From NCBI GenBank assembly GCA_933207985.1, contig OW240917.1, forward strand, positions 247,913,189-247,977,188: a DNA stretch of 64,000 bases. Direction: 5' to 3'. A model generated the notes under the pieces. The model was given only the letters and a program-made list of their open reading frames with translations. It had not been told where the DNA came from and made no database searches. This DNA comes from Pelobates cultripes (Eukaryota; Chordata; Amphibia; Anura; Pelobatidae). The position numbers and the translations under genes were made by a program. Each line of letters begins with the position of its first letter. Within the stretch, counting starts at the first letter, position 1. Of this stretch, positions 1-11,069 are shown piece after piece.

Positions 1-2290
1 AACGGCAGAGCATCGTATTTGACCCACCATGCTAGAGTAGACCCCGGAAGACACGACTTTTGGAAAGAGATGAAGAGTTCCGGTTGCAAAGGATTCTGTA
101 ACGTAGTTCATGCTCCCATAAGTATGCAACAGGGCAAAGGAGAGATCTATCAGGAAAAGCTGAGTATAAAATGATTTTAGAGGAGGGTTTTGTCCTCTGA
201 GAAATGTCAAAGAGGACACCTTCTGGAGTCAAGGAACGAGCAACCAACTCAAGAGCTCGTATGTCAGAAAACCTCTTGCAAGAAAAAAGATGGAATGGAA
301 TCCAAGTGCCAGTGTGAATACCAGTCCGCCGTAGTGTTGGAGAGACCTTGAATATATTCTCGAGCCATGTAGGTCAGAATTTTGTATTTTGTGCCTCCAG
401 GTGATTGATGTAGCGGACAGCTGACACGTTGTCCATCTTCAGAAGGATAGCACATTGGGCTTGAGTTGGGGAGGAACTGCGGACTGTAAAGGAACCGGAC
501 AGAAGTTCCAAACAATTGATGTGGAGTGTCGATTCCAGGTCTGATCATCTGCCCTTGGTGCAAGTATTTTCGCACTGAGCGCCCCAACCGTGCAAACTTG
601 TGTCGGATTTGATTATCAAATTTGGAGCTGTACAGAATATGGTACGTTCATTCCAAGCTTGCATGTGAAGAAGCCACCACTGGAGTTCATCCTTCGCTTC
701 AGAGTCCAGAGTTACCATATCTGTGTACGATGCTCTGCCGTTAGGATGAAGTTTGTAATCGTTGTAGGGCTCGATAGCCAAGAAGACCTAGAAAATGGTC
801 TGTATAGATGCCGCTAGAAGGCTTAACAATCTCAACAGTTGTTTGAGAGTTGAGAAAGGAAGTCTATGCAATACTCTTTCACAGTGTGAAGAACTTAAGC
901 ATCTGATGAAATGAGGGACCATAAATGGGCAAAATGTGTAAGCCTGTCCCACTATCAGTAAGGAAGAATGGAAATTGTGAAGACTTACCATAAGGTCTTC
1001 ATCCTGAAGGAGCACCTCTTAGGCCACTAGCAACCCAGGGTCGACCACATCGTGGGAAGAAGGTTAGTATAGTGCATTGTTCAAAGAAATCGGCTTGGCC
1101 AGTATAAGAGCCTTGGTTCTGTCTAAAAGAACTGTTTATTCAGCCGGACAAAGGAGCCCAATTCTTTTACAAAGTTGTCCCCAAAGAGAAAACCTTTTGC
1201 CTGTGTTATCTGGCTCGTTGAGAGCCATAGTTACACTTTTGGGCTCAATCTTGAGCAAGATCGATTTGCGGCGTTCTGTGGCAACCGCATTGTTTGCGTT
1301 GCCAAAGTAAAACACTCTCAGGATCTAACCACTTAAGATGGTGTGATCTAATTCTAGATCATCCTCTACTGCTTCAAAAGATCTTGGTTGCTGGGCCCAA
1401 GATGTCCAGGATTTTATAGTGACAGTTTTGCAATGAAAATCTAAGCCTTTAGTGGGCTTCCATCCTGTCTTATTTAGGAATTGAATGATGTTAGGATCAA
1501 CTAATAGCGTTTTACATGCATCATCAGGGACTGTTCGGCGTGGGCATTCAGCCCGCAATTTATTTCACTTTGCCTTTCTTAAAAGACTTGTGTACTCTGG
1601 ATGTAATATATTTGGCTACGTGGTCTGAGGAGACCACTGGGTGACATAGATCGTCAGGTTCAAATAGGGTTTCACATTGATGTCCAAGATCCTATTGGTG
1701 TTCCCTGAGGCAGCATGATCTACCTCAATCTTGGTAGGTTTAATAGGACGTGTATCCCGAATCCTCTTCATCAGTAATTTCATAATCAGGATCAGAAAGA
1801 GCCTCTGAATCCTCCATATAGGACTCCGGGAGCTCCTCCTCAATATCACTGAGTTCAGATTCAGAGTTCAGTTGGGCTTTTGCCCTTTTCCAAAGTCTAG
1901 TCGAATAGTGGTAATTTTGCACGGTGGTAAATTAATCGCGCCATCTGTGATAGGTATGATACTGTCCATCTCTATTGTCTTGGAAGAGTGCTTAGCCTTA
2001 TATGAAGCAGAGCTGGTGTGAGTACAGGTACTGCCCCGAGTAGTCGGCTAAGCCGATCTCTGTGACTGTAACAGGGTCTGGGCAAATATCTGTGAAAGTG
2101 AATCAGACATAACCCCCATCACTGACACTAGGGCCAATGTCATTGTTTTTGCCATGGAAGTTTTAATTAAAGCCTGCATGTCAGCAGAAGCAGTAAAATC
2201 AGCAGAAAAATCAGCCTCATCTCCAGAGATATCTAAAGTGATCTGCATGCTTGCTGTAGACCCAAAAGGCACAGAAAGGTCCTGTCAGGC
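1..2290 (-). mobile_element. Decayed DIRS-like tyrosine-recombinase retrotransposon
   Basis: Minus-strand reading fragments resemble a DIRS1-type element in the order expected for one copy. Acidic gag-like pieces lie at about 2272-2048, 1922-1740 and 1558-1325. A stretch matching the end of the reverse transcriptase follows at about 1015-788, then the RNase H region at 781-545 (DELQWWL, a tryptophan-rich motif and SDTSLHGWGA) continuing in other frames through 587-264. Stops and frameshifts break every fragment, and most of the reverse transcriptase between gag and its C-terminal end is missing. The element continues beyond base 1, so the recombinase is not visible. DIRS elements replicate through a tyrosine recombinase instead of an integrase. 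The family call rests on the RNase H motifs; the gag assignment is weaker. Confidence 0.68.
545..781 (-). pseudogene. DIRS-like RNase H fragment
   Basis: This is the best-preserved piece of the DIRS-like element. It shows the RNase H motifs DELQWWLLHMQAWN and, downstream, an aspartate in a SDTSLHGWGAQC context. In this family that aspartate belongs to the catalytic set. The frame is open for 78 codons and then shifts; homology continues in the neighbouring frame down to about 264, where the text resembles the second half of RNase H. It is non-functional as it stands. Confidence 0.65.
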
Positions 2291-2475
2291 TGCATCGTAA
2301 ATATACAGACACACCTAAGGGATGAATAAAGTAAAATAATACCAAAAGGAAAGGGTTGAGTAACCCTCAAGTAAAAAATAAATAAATAAGTAAACAGGAT
2401 AAAGAAATGAAAGTACTCACAATAGTGTAAAAATAGCAATTGTAATAGGAAAACGCAGAAGCTGCCCGGCGGCCA

Positions 2476-2775
2476 CTACAACCAGGGCCGGACTGGCCCA
2501 CCGGGATACCGGGAAATTTCCCGGTGGGCCGTCGGCACCTGGGGCCGGGCAGGCAGCTGGCTCCCCTGCGGCCGCAGAGAGAGCTCTTCTGGCGGCTGCA
2601 GGGGGAGCTGGCTGTTCTGCCTCTGCTCCCCCGCCCTCGCGCGCTAGAAAGAGACCGGGGCCGGAATATGACGTCATATCCCGGCCCCGGTCTCATTAAG
2701 CGGCGCGCTGGGGAGGGGGAGCAGAGGCAGAACAGCCAGCTCCCCCTGCGGCCGCCAGAAGAGCTCTCTCTTTAT
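2476..2775. repeat. Long GC-rich foldback (inverted repeat) with a TGACGTCA centre
   Basis: Bases from about 2574 to 2771 form a long inverted repeat whose axis falls in TGACGTCA (2669-2676). Both arms carry GGAGCAGAGGCAGAACAGCC or its complement, GCGGC(T/C)GC and AGAGCTCT. A smaller nested palindrome (CCACCGGG / CCCGGTGG) lies at about 2498-2530. The GC content contrasts sharply with the AT-rich flanks, so this is probably a foldback DNA transposon or MITE. The central octamer is a perfect CRE/ATF consensus, but no gene starts here. Confidence 0.75.
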
Positions 2776-2882
2776 CAAAGGATATACAATAAAGCATATA
2801 ACTGAAGCAAATGAAGTAAATAAATCAAATTAAGTTAAAATGAAGTAACTCAATTATACTTATAAATATGAAAATATTATAA

Positions 2883-3301
2883 TTAAAGGACCACTGTAGG
2901 CACCCAGACCACTTCAGCTTAATGAAGTGGTCTGGGTGCCAGGTCCATCTAGCGTTAACCCTGCCTGCTATGTTTCACTAAGGGTTAATCCAGCCTCTAG
3001 TGGTTGTCTCACTGACAGCCACTAGAAGCGCTTCTGCGATTCTCACGGCGAAAATCAGTGAGAAGACGCTAGACGTCCATAGGAAAGCATTGTTAAATGC
3101 TTTCCTATGGATTGACTGAATGCGTGCGCGGCTCTTGCCGGGCATGCGCATTCAGCGGATGACGCCGGAAGAGGGAGGAGAGTCCCCGGTGCTGGAGAAA
3201 GGTAAGAGTTTAACCCCTTCAGCCCAGCGGGAAGGGGACCCAAAGACCCTACAGAGCCAGGAAAACAAGTTTGTTTTCCTGGCACTTTAGTGGTCCTTTA
3301 A
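2883..3301. mobile_element. TTAA-flanked MITE, copy A (T2/Kolobok-like)
   Basis: TTAA at 2883-2886 and 3298-3301 flank inverted termini beginning AAAGGACCACT and ending AGTGGTCCTTT. Inside are subterminal stems (GAAGTGGTCTGGGTGCC; GGAAAACAAGTTTGTTTTCC) and a central stem of AGGAAAGCATT with its complement. The TTAA target and TTAAAGG termini are those of the T2 family of Kolobok MITEs known in Xenopus; the superfamily assignment is inferred from termini only. Confidence 0.8.
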
Positions 3302-4140
3302 AATGGAAAATTTATAATAATAATATATTAACCACAGTAATGAGATTAATAAAATAAAAGATCCCACAGTTAAGAACCATGGGACCCAGTGTCACTTAAC
3401 TGAGGGAGCAGCAAAGAAAGAGGAAGTACTACACTGGACACCGCCTAGTATGCTAAGAAGAGGATGCTGATTGGCTGTTCCTGTTGCTAGGAAGAAATAC
3501 CTCTCATGTTATTTACTGATTTCTTTTATACTGATTTAATGTTCTTTTTCTTTGCTACAGAGGGAAATAAAAAAAGAGTGCAGCATAATCCTCGCCTCTG
3601 TGCCATTAATAAAATCTTTAGTACCCACCACCACCACGACCCCTTTGAGTCTGGTTTGCATTTCTGGGGACTCTGCACACCAATAATGTTAGTAAGCGAT
3701 ATTTCCCATGACGCTCAGCCAGAATTCACAAGCATCTGGTAAAAAAGGTTAGCTACTAGCAGAGGGTAAGGTAAACACACATGTGGAGAAGAAACCAGAA
3801 CCTAAAAATCACTGTTCATTTAACTACAATTCCCATGATGCTTGGCCAGCCATGATCACACAATATATACAAATGAGAGGCGTAATACCTAAACCAATAT
3901 ATACAAACCAGAGGCACAATACCATAAAGCACAGCAATGCCGCCATCACAACCGGAGAAGAAAATTCCTTAAAACACCTCTTTAATTTCAGAAAATGCCA
4001 ACAATAACTGCCAAAGTACTTAAACAGAAGCAAACAGGTGTGGTAATTTGCTTGCTTTAATAGTATAAGGGACAAGGTGACAATTATATTGGTTAATTAG
4101 ATTTAAAGTTCAAGCCTTCATAGTAATGAATGATCTCTTT
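3302..4140. other. Intergenic stretch, no gene recognised
   Basis: AT-rich unique-looking DNA. Open frames at 3506-3742 and 3783-4007 show no recognisable domain or codon bias. An ACTACAATTCCCATGATGC motif at about 3826 resembles the ZNF143/SBS element, but it sits in repeat-like sequence with no CpG island. Confidence 0.5.
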
Positions 4141-4155
4141 AGTATATGACAGAAC

Positions 4156-4285
4156 AGGCATATACATGCACCTTGGGTCGGACAGTCTCTTTACTCTTCC
4201 CAGCTTCACTCCCGGCATCGAAGCAAGGAAGACCATAGAGACTGTCGGCTTTCAAACACGGTCTGACCCAAGGTGCATGTATACG
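4156..4285. repeat. Hairpin-forming inverted repeat
   Basis: Arms reading ATACATGCACCTTGGGTC (from about 4162) and GACCCAAGGTGCATGTAT (from 4265) are almost perfect complements, with a second stem (GACAGTCTCT / AGAGACTGTC) nearer the loop. It abuts MITE copy B and may be an independent foldback element. Confidence 0.65.
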
Positions 4286-4287
4286 GC

Positions 4288-4758
4288 TTAAAGGACCACT
4301 ATAGTGCCAGGAAAACATACTCGTTTTCCTGGCACTATAGTGCCCTGAGGGTGCCCCCACCCTCAGGGACCCCCTCCCGCCCGGCTCTGGAAGGGGGAAA
4401 GGGGTAAAAACTTACTTTTTTCCAGCGCTGGGCGGAGAGCTCTCCTCCTCCGTTCCTCCTCCTGGGCTAGCTGCGCGCGCATTCAGTGCGTCGCATAGGA
4501 AAGCATTTACAATGCTTTCCTATGGACGCTTGCGTGCTCTCACTGTGAAAATCACAGTGAGAAGCACGCAAGCGCCTCTAGTGGCTGTCAATGAGACAGC
4601 CACTAGAGGAAATAGGGGAAGGCTTAACCCATTCATAAACATAGCAGTTTCTCTGAAACTGCTATGTTTATGAAAAAATGGGTTAACCCTAGCTGGACCT
4701 GGCACCCAGACCACTTCATTAAGCTGAAGTGGTCTGGGTGCCTAGAGTGGTCCTTTAA
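4288..4758. mobile_element. TTAA-flanked MITE, copy B
   Basis: TTAA at 4288-4291 and 4755-4758 with termini AAAGGACCACTATAGTGCC and GAGTGGTCCTTT. It has the same subterminal hairpins and the same central AGGAAAGCATT...AATGCTTTCCT stem as copies at 2883 and 44936, but it lies in the opposite orientation to copy A. Confidence 0.82.
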
Positions 4759-4884
4759 GGATCCTGTCATATTTTAAAGGTAGGGTTACGTTTTAATCAT
4801 TTTTTTTTTTTTTTTACATTTACAAAATTTAAATCTCCTTTCTAAATCTAACAAAAACAATAGTTAAGGGGTGGCAGTTGTCCT

Positions 4885-5321
4885 TTAAAGGAACACTATA
4901 GTGTCAGGAATAGAAATATTTGGCAACATACAAATGTGTATTCCTGACACTACAGTGTTTAAAACACACTGTAGGTGGCTTGCCCACCTTAAAAGGGACT
5001 GAAATGTGCTTTTATTCCAACTCCGTGCTGGTCCATCGTGGCTGGCTCTGCACCGCTCCGCCTCCTTTGCTGAGATCATCAGAATTGATCATCACAGCCA
5101 CTCCAATGCTTTCCCATGGAGGCTATTGCACATGTGCGCATGCAGAGTGTGGAGTCGTTGAGCACTGACCCAGGAAGCTCCTCTAGTGGCTGTCTGAGTG
5201 AGAGCACATAGCCAGCAATAAAAGGCAGTGTTTACATCACAAAGCTTGCATGGACAGACAGTAGACACCAGAACAACTGCATTAAGCTGTAATTGTTCTG
5301 GTGACTATAGTGTCCCTTTAA
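4885..5321. mobile_element. TTAA-flanked MITE, copy D, ending at the GMEB2 promoter
   Basis: TTAA at 4885-4888 and 5318-5321 with termini AAAGGAACACTATAGTG and CACTATAG-type ACTATAGTGTCCCTTT. It belongs to a second subfamily related to 30211 and 48235. Its right end lies about 18 bp from a ZNF143-like motif of the CpG-rich GMEB2 promoter. Confidence 0.78.
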
Positions 5322-5560
5322 GGCGCGCTGAGCATCACGGGAATTGTAGTTCTGAACAATCTGCACAGAGCTGTATAATCTGCAGCACCTGCACCACCAC
5401 AGCGACACCCGGTGGCCGGCATGGGCATTGCGTTTCATTACAGCGCATGCGCCCCAGCACGACTCGGGCCCAGATCCCCCTCCACTACCGATCACGTGGG
5501 CGCGCTTCCCCCTCCCTGTGAGATCGCGGGAACGCGCGCGGCCTGCTCCTTCTACCGATA
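5322..5560 (+). promoter_or_regulatory. GMEB2: Putative GMEB2 CpG-island promoter
   Basis: A GC- and CpG-rich segment in otherwise AT-rich DNA. It carries three motifs typical of vertebrate housekeeping promoters: GGGAATTGTAGTTC at about 5339-5352 (complement of the ZNF143/THAP11 ACTACAATTCCC element), GCGCATGCGC at about 5443-5452 (NRF1 consensus) and TCACGTGG at about 5491 (E-box). No TATA box is seen, which fits dispersed initiation. It lies directly upstream of a strong splice donor at 5621 and is the only promoter-like island upstream of the GMEB2 coding exons. Confidence 0.65.
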
Positions 5561-5620
5561 CCACCCGATCCCCGGCCGGGAAGTGCCCCGGGAGCCCGCA
5601 GCCGGCGGCCTTGTAGCCAG
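5480..5620 (+). other. GMEB2: Putative noncoding first exon of GMEB2
   Basis: GC-rich sequence ends in CCAG followed by GTGAGTGC, a strong donor at 5621. The coding ATG is in a separate exon at 14859, so this would be a 5'UTR exon followed by a 9.2-kb first intron. The exon 5' boundary is only approximate. RNA evidence would be needed to prove the join; the call rests on the donor, the island and position. Confidence 0.55.
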
Positions 5621-5833
5621 GTGAGTGCCCCCAGCGCCAGCCTCCCCGTCCCCGCCCTCCTCTCTCATCACGCACCGGCGTCCGGCCGGCGGGTCCCTGC
5701 GGAGCGTCAGTACGTGACGGCGGCCCGGGGGGAGGGGGAGAGCGCCAGGCAGCCAGGCCGCATCTATGTAACCAGCCGTGTACCCAGCGCTGCCATGGCA
5801 ACCGCACCTGGGGGGGGGGGATGGGGCAGTAAC

Positions 5834-6430
5834 CCGCACCCCGATACCTGATACCGATACTGCACCCCGATACCTGATACCGCACCCCGATACCAAATAC
5901 CGCACCGGGGGGGGGCAATAACCGGCACCCCGATACCTGATACCGATACTGCACCCTGATACCGCACCAGGGGGGAGGGGGCAGTGCACCCCGATATCCG
6001 ATACCGCACCCCGATACCTGATACCGCACCGGGGCAATAACCCGCACCCCGATACCTGATACCGCACCCCGATACCAAATACCGCACCCCGATACCTGAT
6101 ACCACACCGGGGGGGGGCAATAACCCGCACCCCGATATCAAATACCGTACCGGGGGGGGCAATAACCGGCACCCCGATACCTGATATCGATATCCGATAC
6201 CGCACCAAGGGGGGAGGGGGCAGTGCACAACGATTTCCGATACCGCACCCCGATACTTGATACCGCACCGGGGGGAGGAGGGGCAGTGCACCCTGATAGC
6301 TAATACCACACAGGGTGACCGAGCCCCGCGATAACCTGTACCCCATATCTAATACCGCACCAGGGGGACCGAGCACCCCAATAACCAGTTCCCCCGATAT
6401 CTGAAACCGCACCCTGATATCTAATACGGT
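5834..6430. repeat. Minisatellite, about 21-bp units
   Basis: Imperfect repeats of a unit resembling CCCCGATACCTGATACCGCA, interrupted by G-runs and CAATAACC segments. It lies about 210 bp inside GMEB2 intron 1. Long minus-strand open frames over it arise from the repeat and are not genes. Confidence 0.88.
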
Positions 6431-6439
6431 GCACCTAGA

Positions 6440-7590
6440 GACTGTGTACAGGGAGACTTAACCAGAGACTGCATACATAGAGACTTACCGCACCCCAATA
6501 ACCAATGCCGCACCCCGAGACTGCATACAGGGAGACTTGCCGCACCCCGAGACTGCATACAGGGAGACTTGCCGCACCCCGAGACTGCATACAGGGAGAC
6601 TTACCGCACCCCGAGACTGCATACAGGGAGACTTACCGCACCCCGAGACTGCATACAGGGAGACTTACCGCACCCCGAGACTGCCTACAGGGAGACTTAC
6701 TGCACCCTGAGACTGCCTACAGGGAGACTTAACCAGAGACTGTATACAGGGAGACTTACCACACCCCTGGACTGCCTACAGGGAGACTTACCACACCCCT
6801 GGACTGCATACAGGGAGACTTACCGCACCCCCGAGACTGCCTACAGGGAGACTTACCGCACCCCCGAGACTGCCTACAGGGAGACTTACCGCACCCCCGA
6901 GACTGCCTACAGAGAGACTTAACCAGAGACTGCATACAGGGAGACTTACCGCACCCCGATATCCAATAGCACCCGAGACTGCATACAGGGAGACTTACCG
7001 CACCCCCCCGACTGCCTACAGGGAGACTTACCGGGCCTGTACAGGGGACTTACCAGAGACTGCATACCTGCCCACCCCGAGACTGCATACAGGGAGACTT
7101 GCCGCACCCAGACTGCATACAGGGAGACTTACCGCACCCCGAGACTGCCTACAGAGAGACTTAACCAGAGACTGCATACATAGAGACTTACCGCACCCCG
7201 ATATCCAATGCCGCACCCCGAGACTGCATACAGGGAGACTTACCGCACCCCTGAGACTGCCTACAGGGAGACTTACCGCACCCCCGAGACTGCCTACAGG
7301 GAGACTTACCGCACCCCCGAGACTGCCTACAGGGAGACTTACCGCACCCCCGAGACTGCCTACAGGGAGACTTTGAGACTGTCTACAGGGAGACTTACCG
7401 CACCATGAGACTGTCTACAGGGAGACTTACCGCACCATGAGACTGTCTACAGGGAGACTTACCGCACCCCCGAGACTGCCTACAGGGAGACTTTGAGACT
7501 GTCTACAGGGAGACTTACCGCACCATGAGACTGTCTACAGGGAGACTTACCGCACCCCCGAGACTGCCTACAGGGAGACCTACCACCCCT
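6440..7590. repeat. Minisatellite, 32/33-bp units
   Basis: About 35 head-to-tail copies of a 32-33 bp unit containing GAGACTGC(A/C)TACAGGGAGAC followed by TTACCGCACCCC. Variants (TTAACC, extra C, TTTGAGACTG joints) form higher-order blocks near 7370-7560. It lies in GMEB2 intron 1. Read on the minus strand each unit contains GGTAAGT and TGCAG. Confidence 0.93.
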
Positions 7591-7599
7591 AACACTATA

Positions 7600-8260
7600 T
7601 ACAGGTGGAGTTAGTGCACCTTAAGACTGTTTACAGGCAGAGTTACCACACTATGATACGTTCGTTCTAAAGGGGTCATTTACTGTATACCGCGAAGGTT
7701 TATTGCATCCCTAGACTTTATATAAGGAGACTTACAGCAGCGGTATCCAGGACCTTATACAGGGATCCCTTAAAGACTGCACCCTCTGTTATACAGGGAG
7801 ATCTCATAGCGACTGTACCCTTAGTTATCATACAGGGAATACCATAGAGACCGCACTCCGTTTTATGATACCTGGGATTCAGTAGTGACTGCATTCCAGG
7901 TTGTTGTTGTTGTTGTTCAGGTGGATCCCATACTGACTGCACTCTAGGTTATTATAGGGGGATCTCATAATGCCTGCACTCCAGATTATCATAGGAGGAT
8001 CTTATAACGACGGTGCTGCACATTATTATAGGGTTATCTCATAGCGACTTCTCATAATGACCACACTCCAGGTTACTATAAAGGGGGATTTCATAATGAT
8101 TGCATTTCAGGTTATTATATAGATGCCACATTCCAGGTTATTATATAGGTAGATGCCATAGCAACCACACTCCAGTTTATTATACAGGGGAATCTCGTAG
8201 CGACTGCACACCTGAAATACTACCATGGGTTTCTGGAGCAAGGGGCCTGAAAAGAATACA
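7600..8260. repeat. Degenerate tandem repeat, about 45-50 bp
   Basis: Loosely repeated units share ACTGCACTCCAGGTTATTAT and GGGATCTCATAGCGAC. They look like an older, decayed continuation of the array at 6440-7590. A short (TTG)n run sits at about 7899. Confidence 0.6.
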
Positions 8261-8549
8261 GGTTCTCCCAGCATAGTGACACCACCCTAGGAATAATGTG
8301 TATTTCAAATACCACACAGGAAGAATACAGTGGTCACCTTAAAGATAAGTAGAACGAATGTTTCCTATAGAGACTACCCAGGTTTCCAAGGATACTATGA
8401 GAGGGACTCAAAGAATTTTACAACATAGGGTTAGTCTTGGCATCGAATGGAAAATACAGGAGATAATCGTATTGATACTCGTATTGCACAGATCTCTGGC
8501 ATTAATATGCTGGGTCTTTAATAGCAGCATGCTTGTGAATTTGAGCAAT

Positions 8550-8676
8550 CTCTGATAGTAATAAGATTGTGAGAATAATACAGAGAGGTCTCTGATAGTA
8601 ATAGGATCGTGAGAATAATACAGAGAGGTCTCTGATAGTAATAGGATTGTGAGAATAATACAAAGGGGTCTCTGAT
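8550..8676. repeat. Three tandem copies of a 40-bp unit
   Basis: TCTGATAGTAATA begins at 8551, 8591 and 8631, giving an exact 40-bp period with very few differences. This is a young small array in GMEB2 intron 1. Confidence 0.9.
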
Positions 8677-10260
8677 GACTGCAGCCCTGACATCATACAG
8701 CTGTCTGCCTTAGCAGTGCATATGTAACATTAAGTTGATAAGTTCCTGCCCCAAAGAGCTCACAATCTGAGTGAGAGGCTCGCAGATAGAGAAGTAAAGT
8801 TCTGACCATTCTAATGCAATAAAGATAATGCTGAGTCAATTTAATGTATACCTAGTTATGTATATGATTGGAGGTCCAGGTTTTCTAATCTATGCAATCT
8901 GTCTATTGAGATTGTTTGGTTGCGACTCCAGAATACATTGATGCTGTTCGCATACTCATGTTCATTAAAAGAACTCTCGACTCATTTAAAATTCACATGA
9001 CACTTATGTTCCTATGCCCGGCTCCATATGAATAGTGGGTACTGTATTATATAATATTGGTTACATACAACTTTATCTAGACCACGAGCTGTGATCTGCA
9101 AATATTGAAATACGTCTACATAAACCCCCCAGAAAATGTATTATTTAGTCATAAATAAAACAAACACAATCCAGAAATAGTTGCTGTATACTTAGATTTC
9201 TGTTATAATTTTCATTTGTACACGTTATTCTTTCAATAAAGTGTAATTGCAAACAAACACAATATTCCAAGCAAATCTACAGCTTTTTCATGTAACCGAG
9301 GCCTAGTGTAAATTAGCTCTGATGTTTAGATGGTCATTTTTCATTGTTTAAGGGGGGCACAATTCTTATACTGTTTTTAAAGTAAAATTTCACCTTTACA
9401 GGAAACCATGCACATAAGGTGCAAAAATATTTCTGAAGCATGCATACTCTTGCTGATTTTAACCATTACTGCATGCAGGTTTTAGTGCTGCTAATCTCAC
9501 ACAATGTTCTACTAGACTCTAGAACAACGCTAATGTTTCATATGTTATGTCAGATACTGTTTCAGTTTCCTAATTACCAGCAGAAATTGCACAAATTGTA
9601 TTGCTTAGAAATGCTTAAATGCCCCTACAGGGGCTAAAGTTTACTGTTAAGTGCTTACGCAATAAGCTTTTTACGCCACTGCTTAACTAACATATACTTA
9701 GGTGACTCTTCACATCAACATCAGAATGAATAGGCTATTCAGTATAGTTTACCTAAATAGTCAGGCAATCGCACTAAACGACGGATACCAATATGTGTAA
9801 ATCTAAACATAAAAATAGAAATAACCGTGCTCATTGAGGCACATATATAGGCTATCAGCTCTGATGATTATGCACTCAATTTGTGGCATGCTCATATGGG
9901 GATCAATTGGCCGCTGTCATAATGTTAATAGATAGGAGTTTTCATCGCATTGAGTCGCCTGCCTTATATGATACTATAACTATAAATGATAGTACCGCAC
10001 GCTTGATTGAATGTACTTAAATTCTTGTTCATTCTGACCTATATGCCTCTGTGCAGGCAATCATACACTACATATACTTCCCTGTACTATGCCTGCTCAT
10101 GCTTTTTTTTGCGACACCAATAAATATATTCAAAACAAAAATATTTCTGATTCAGGATGAGGAATCATTTAACAGAATATTCCAAAATTTAAATTTTTTT
10201 ATTTTTTTTTTTTAAATAATGCTAGGTACAAAAAAGAAGAAAAAAAACACAACTTGCACG
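8677..10260. other. GMEB2 intron 1, unique-looking AT-rich DNA
   Basis: No exon, TE terminus or RNA gene recognised. Open frames here are short with no domain. A T-rich and A-rich patch near 10195-10255 precedes the nested MITE. Confidence 0.5.
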
Positions 10261-11069
10261 TTAAAGTGGATCTGTCACCTCAAACCGACCTTTCCTCTAT
10301 TGTTTTCTCCTCCTCTTCTTCTTTTCCTTATTTCTGATCTATTTCTCTTTAAAACAGAAGAAAAGTAGGGACTACTTTGTCTTATATATTTTTCCCACCC
10401 TTGACAATTGTGACAAAAGGGTGGAGCTTCAGGCAAGCTCCACTTCCTTTGTCAAGCTAACAAAGGGTGAAGCTTGCTTTAAAAGACCACTCCACACCCC
10501 AAAAGCTGCTTTATGGGTGAGTTTATAACCACAGTTTCTACGGGAAATTGGCACTTTTATAAATGAACTAGGGAACTCCCCCCTGGCTGTCAATCAAACA
10601 GCCAGGGAGGATTGCTTCCTGCTTCTGTTAGAGGGTAGGTATGCTCTATTTCAGTGTGCCTGCCTCCTTTACAGACATCACACCAGACATGCACGCGCGT
10701 ACGTGGACACCAAGTCAGAGGCATCTCAAGGTGAAGCCTCTTATTGGTTTTATCCCTGGGAGGAGACTGACGGTCCTCCAGGAGGAAAAAGGGGAGGGTT
10801 TGCTAAGGCTGCAGTTCATAAGTTATGAAAAACAAATGCATGTATTCATTGGGTGTATATCTACTAAACAGTGATTTTTCTATTCTTTTTTTAGTATGAG
10901 CCAGTGGAGTGCTCCTTTAAGCTGCACCCTTTTATCAAGATAGCCAAGTGTAGTTAAAAATCACAAGTCAAAGCAGTCCCTACTTTGTTATGTTTTAAAG
11001 AGAAATAGATCAGAAAAGAAGAGGAAACAATAGGGGAAAGGTAAGTTTGAAATGACAGAGCCACTTTAA
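10261..11069. mobile_element. TTAA-flanked MITE (TTAAAGTGG family), host of a nested MITE
   Basis: TTAA at 10261-10264 and 11066-11069. The left terminus AAGTGGATCTGTCACC matches the complement of the right terminus (GATGACAG-like ATGACAGAGCCACTT), and the similarity extends over about 35 bases. It is the same family as 29280-29688 and 40843-41097. Another MITE is inserted at 10479-10920. Confidence 0.8.
10479..10920. mobile_element. MITE nested inside the 10261-11069 MITE
   Basis: TTAA at 10479-10482 and 10917-10920 with termini AAAAGACCACTCCAC and GTGGAGTGCTCCTTT. Outer-element sequence (CAAAGGGTGAAGCTTGC / GCTGCACCCTTTTATCAAG) resumes on both sides, showing that the inner copy jumped later. 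Confidence 0.75.

Noticed and set aside
3820..3850. ZNF143-like motif as a promoter
   Set aside because: No CpG island or donor nearby; a similar motif at about 24388 shows it also occurs in repeats.
5232..6412. Minus-strand open frames of 286-291 codons near the CpG island
   Set aside because: Made from the 21-bp GATACC repeats and GC-rich promoter DNA; no domain and no splice logic.
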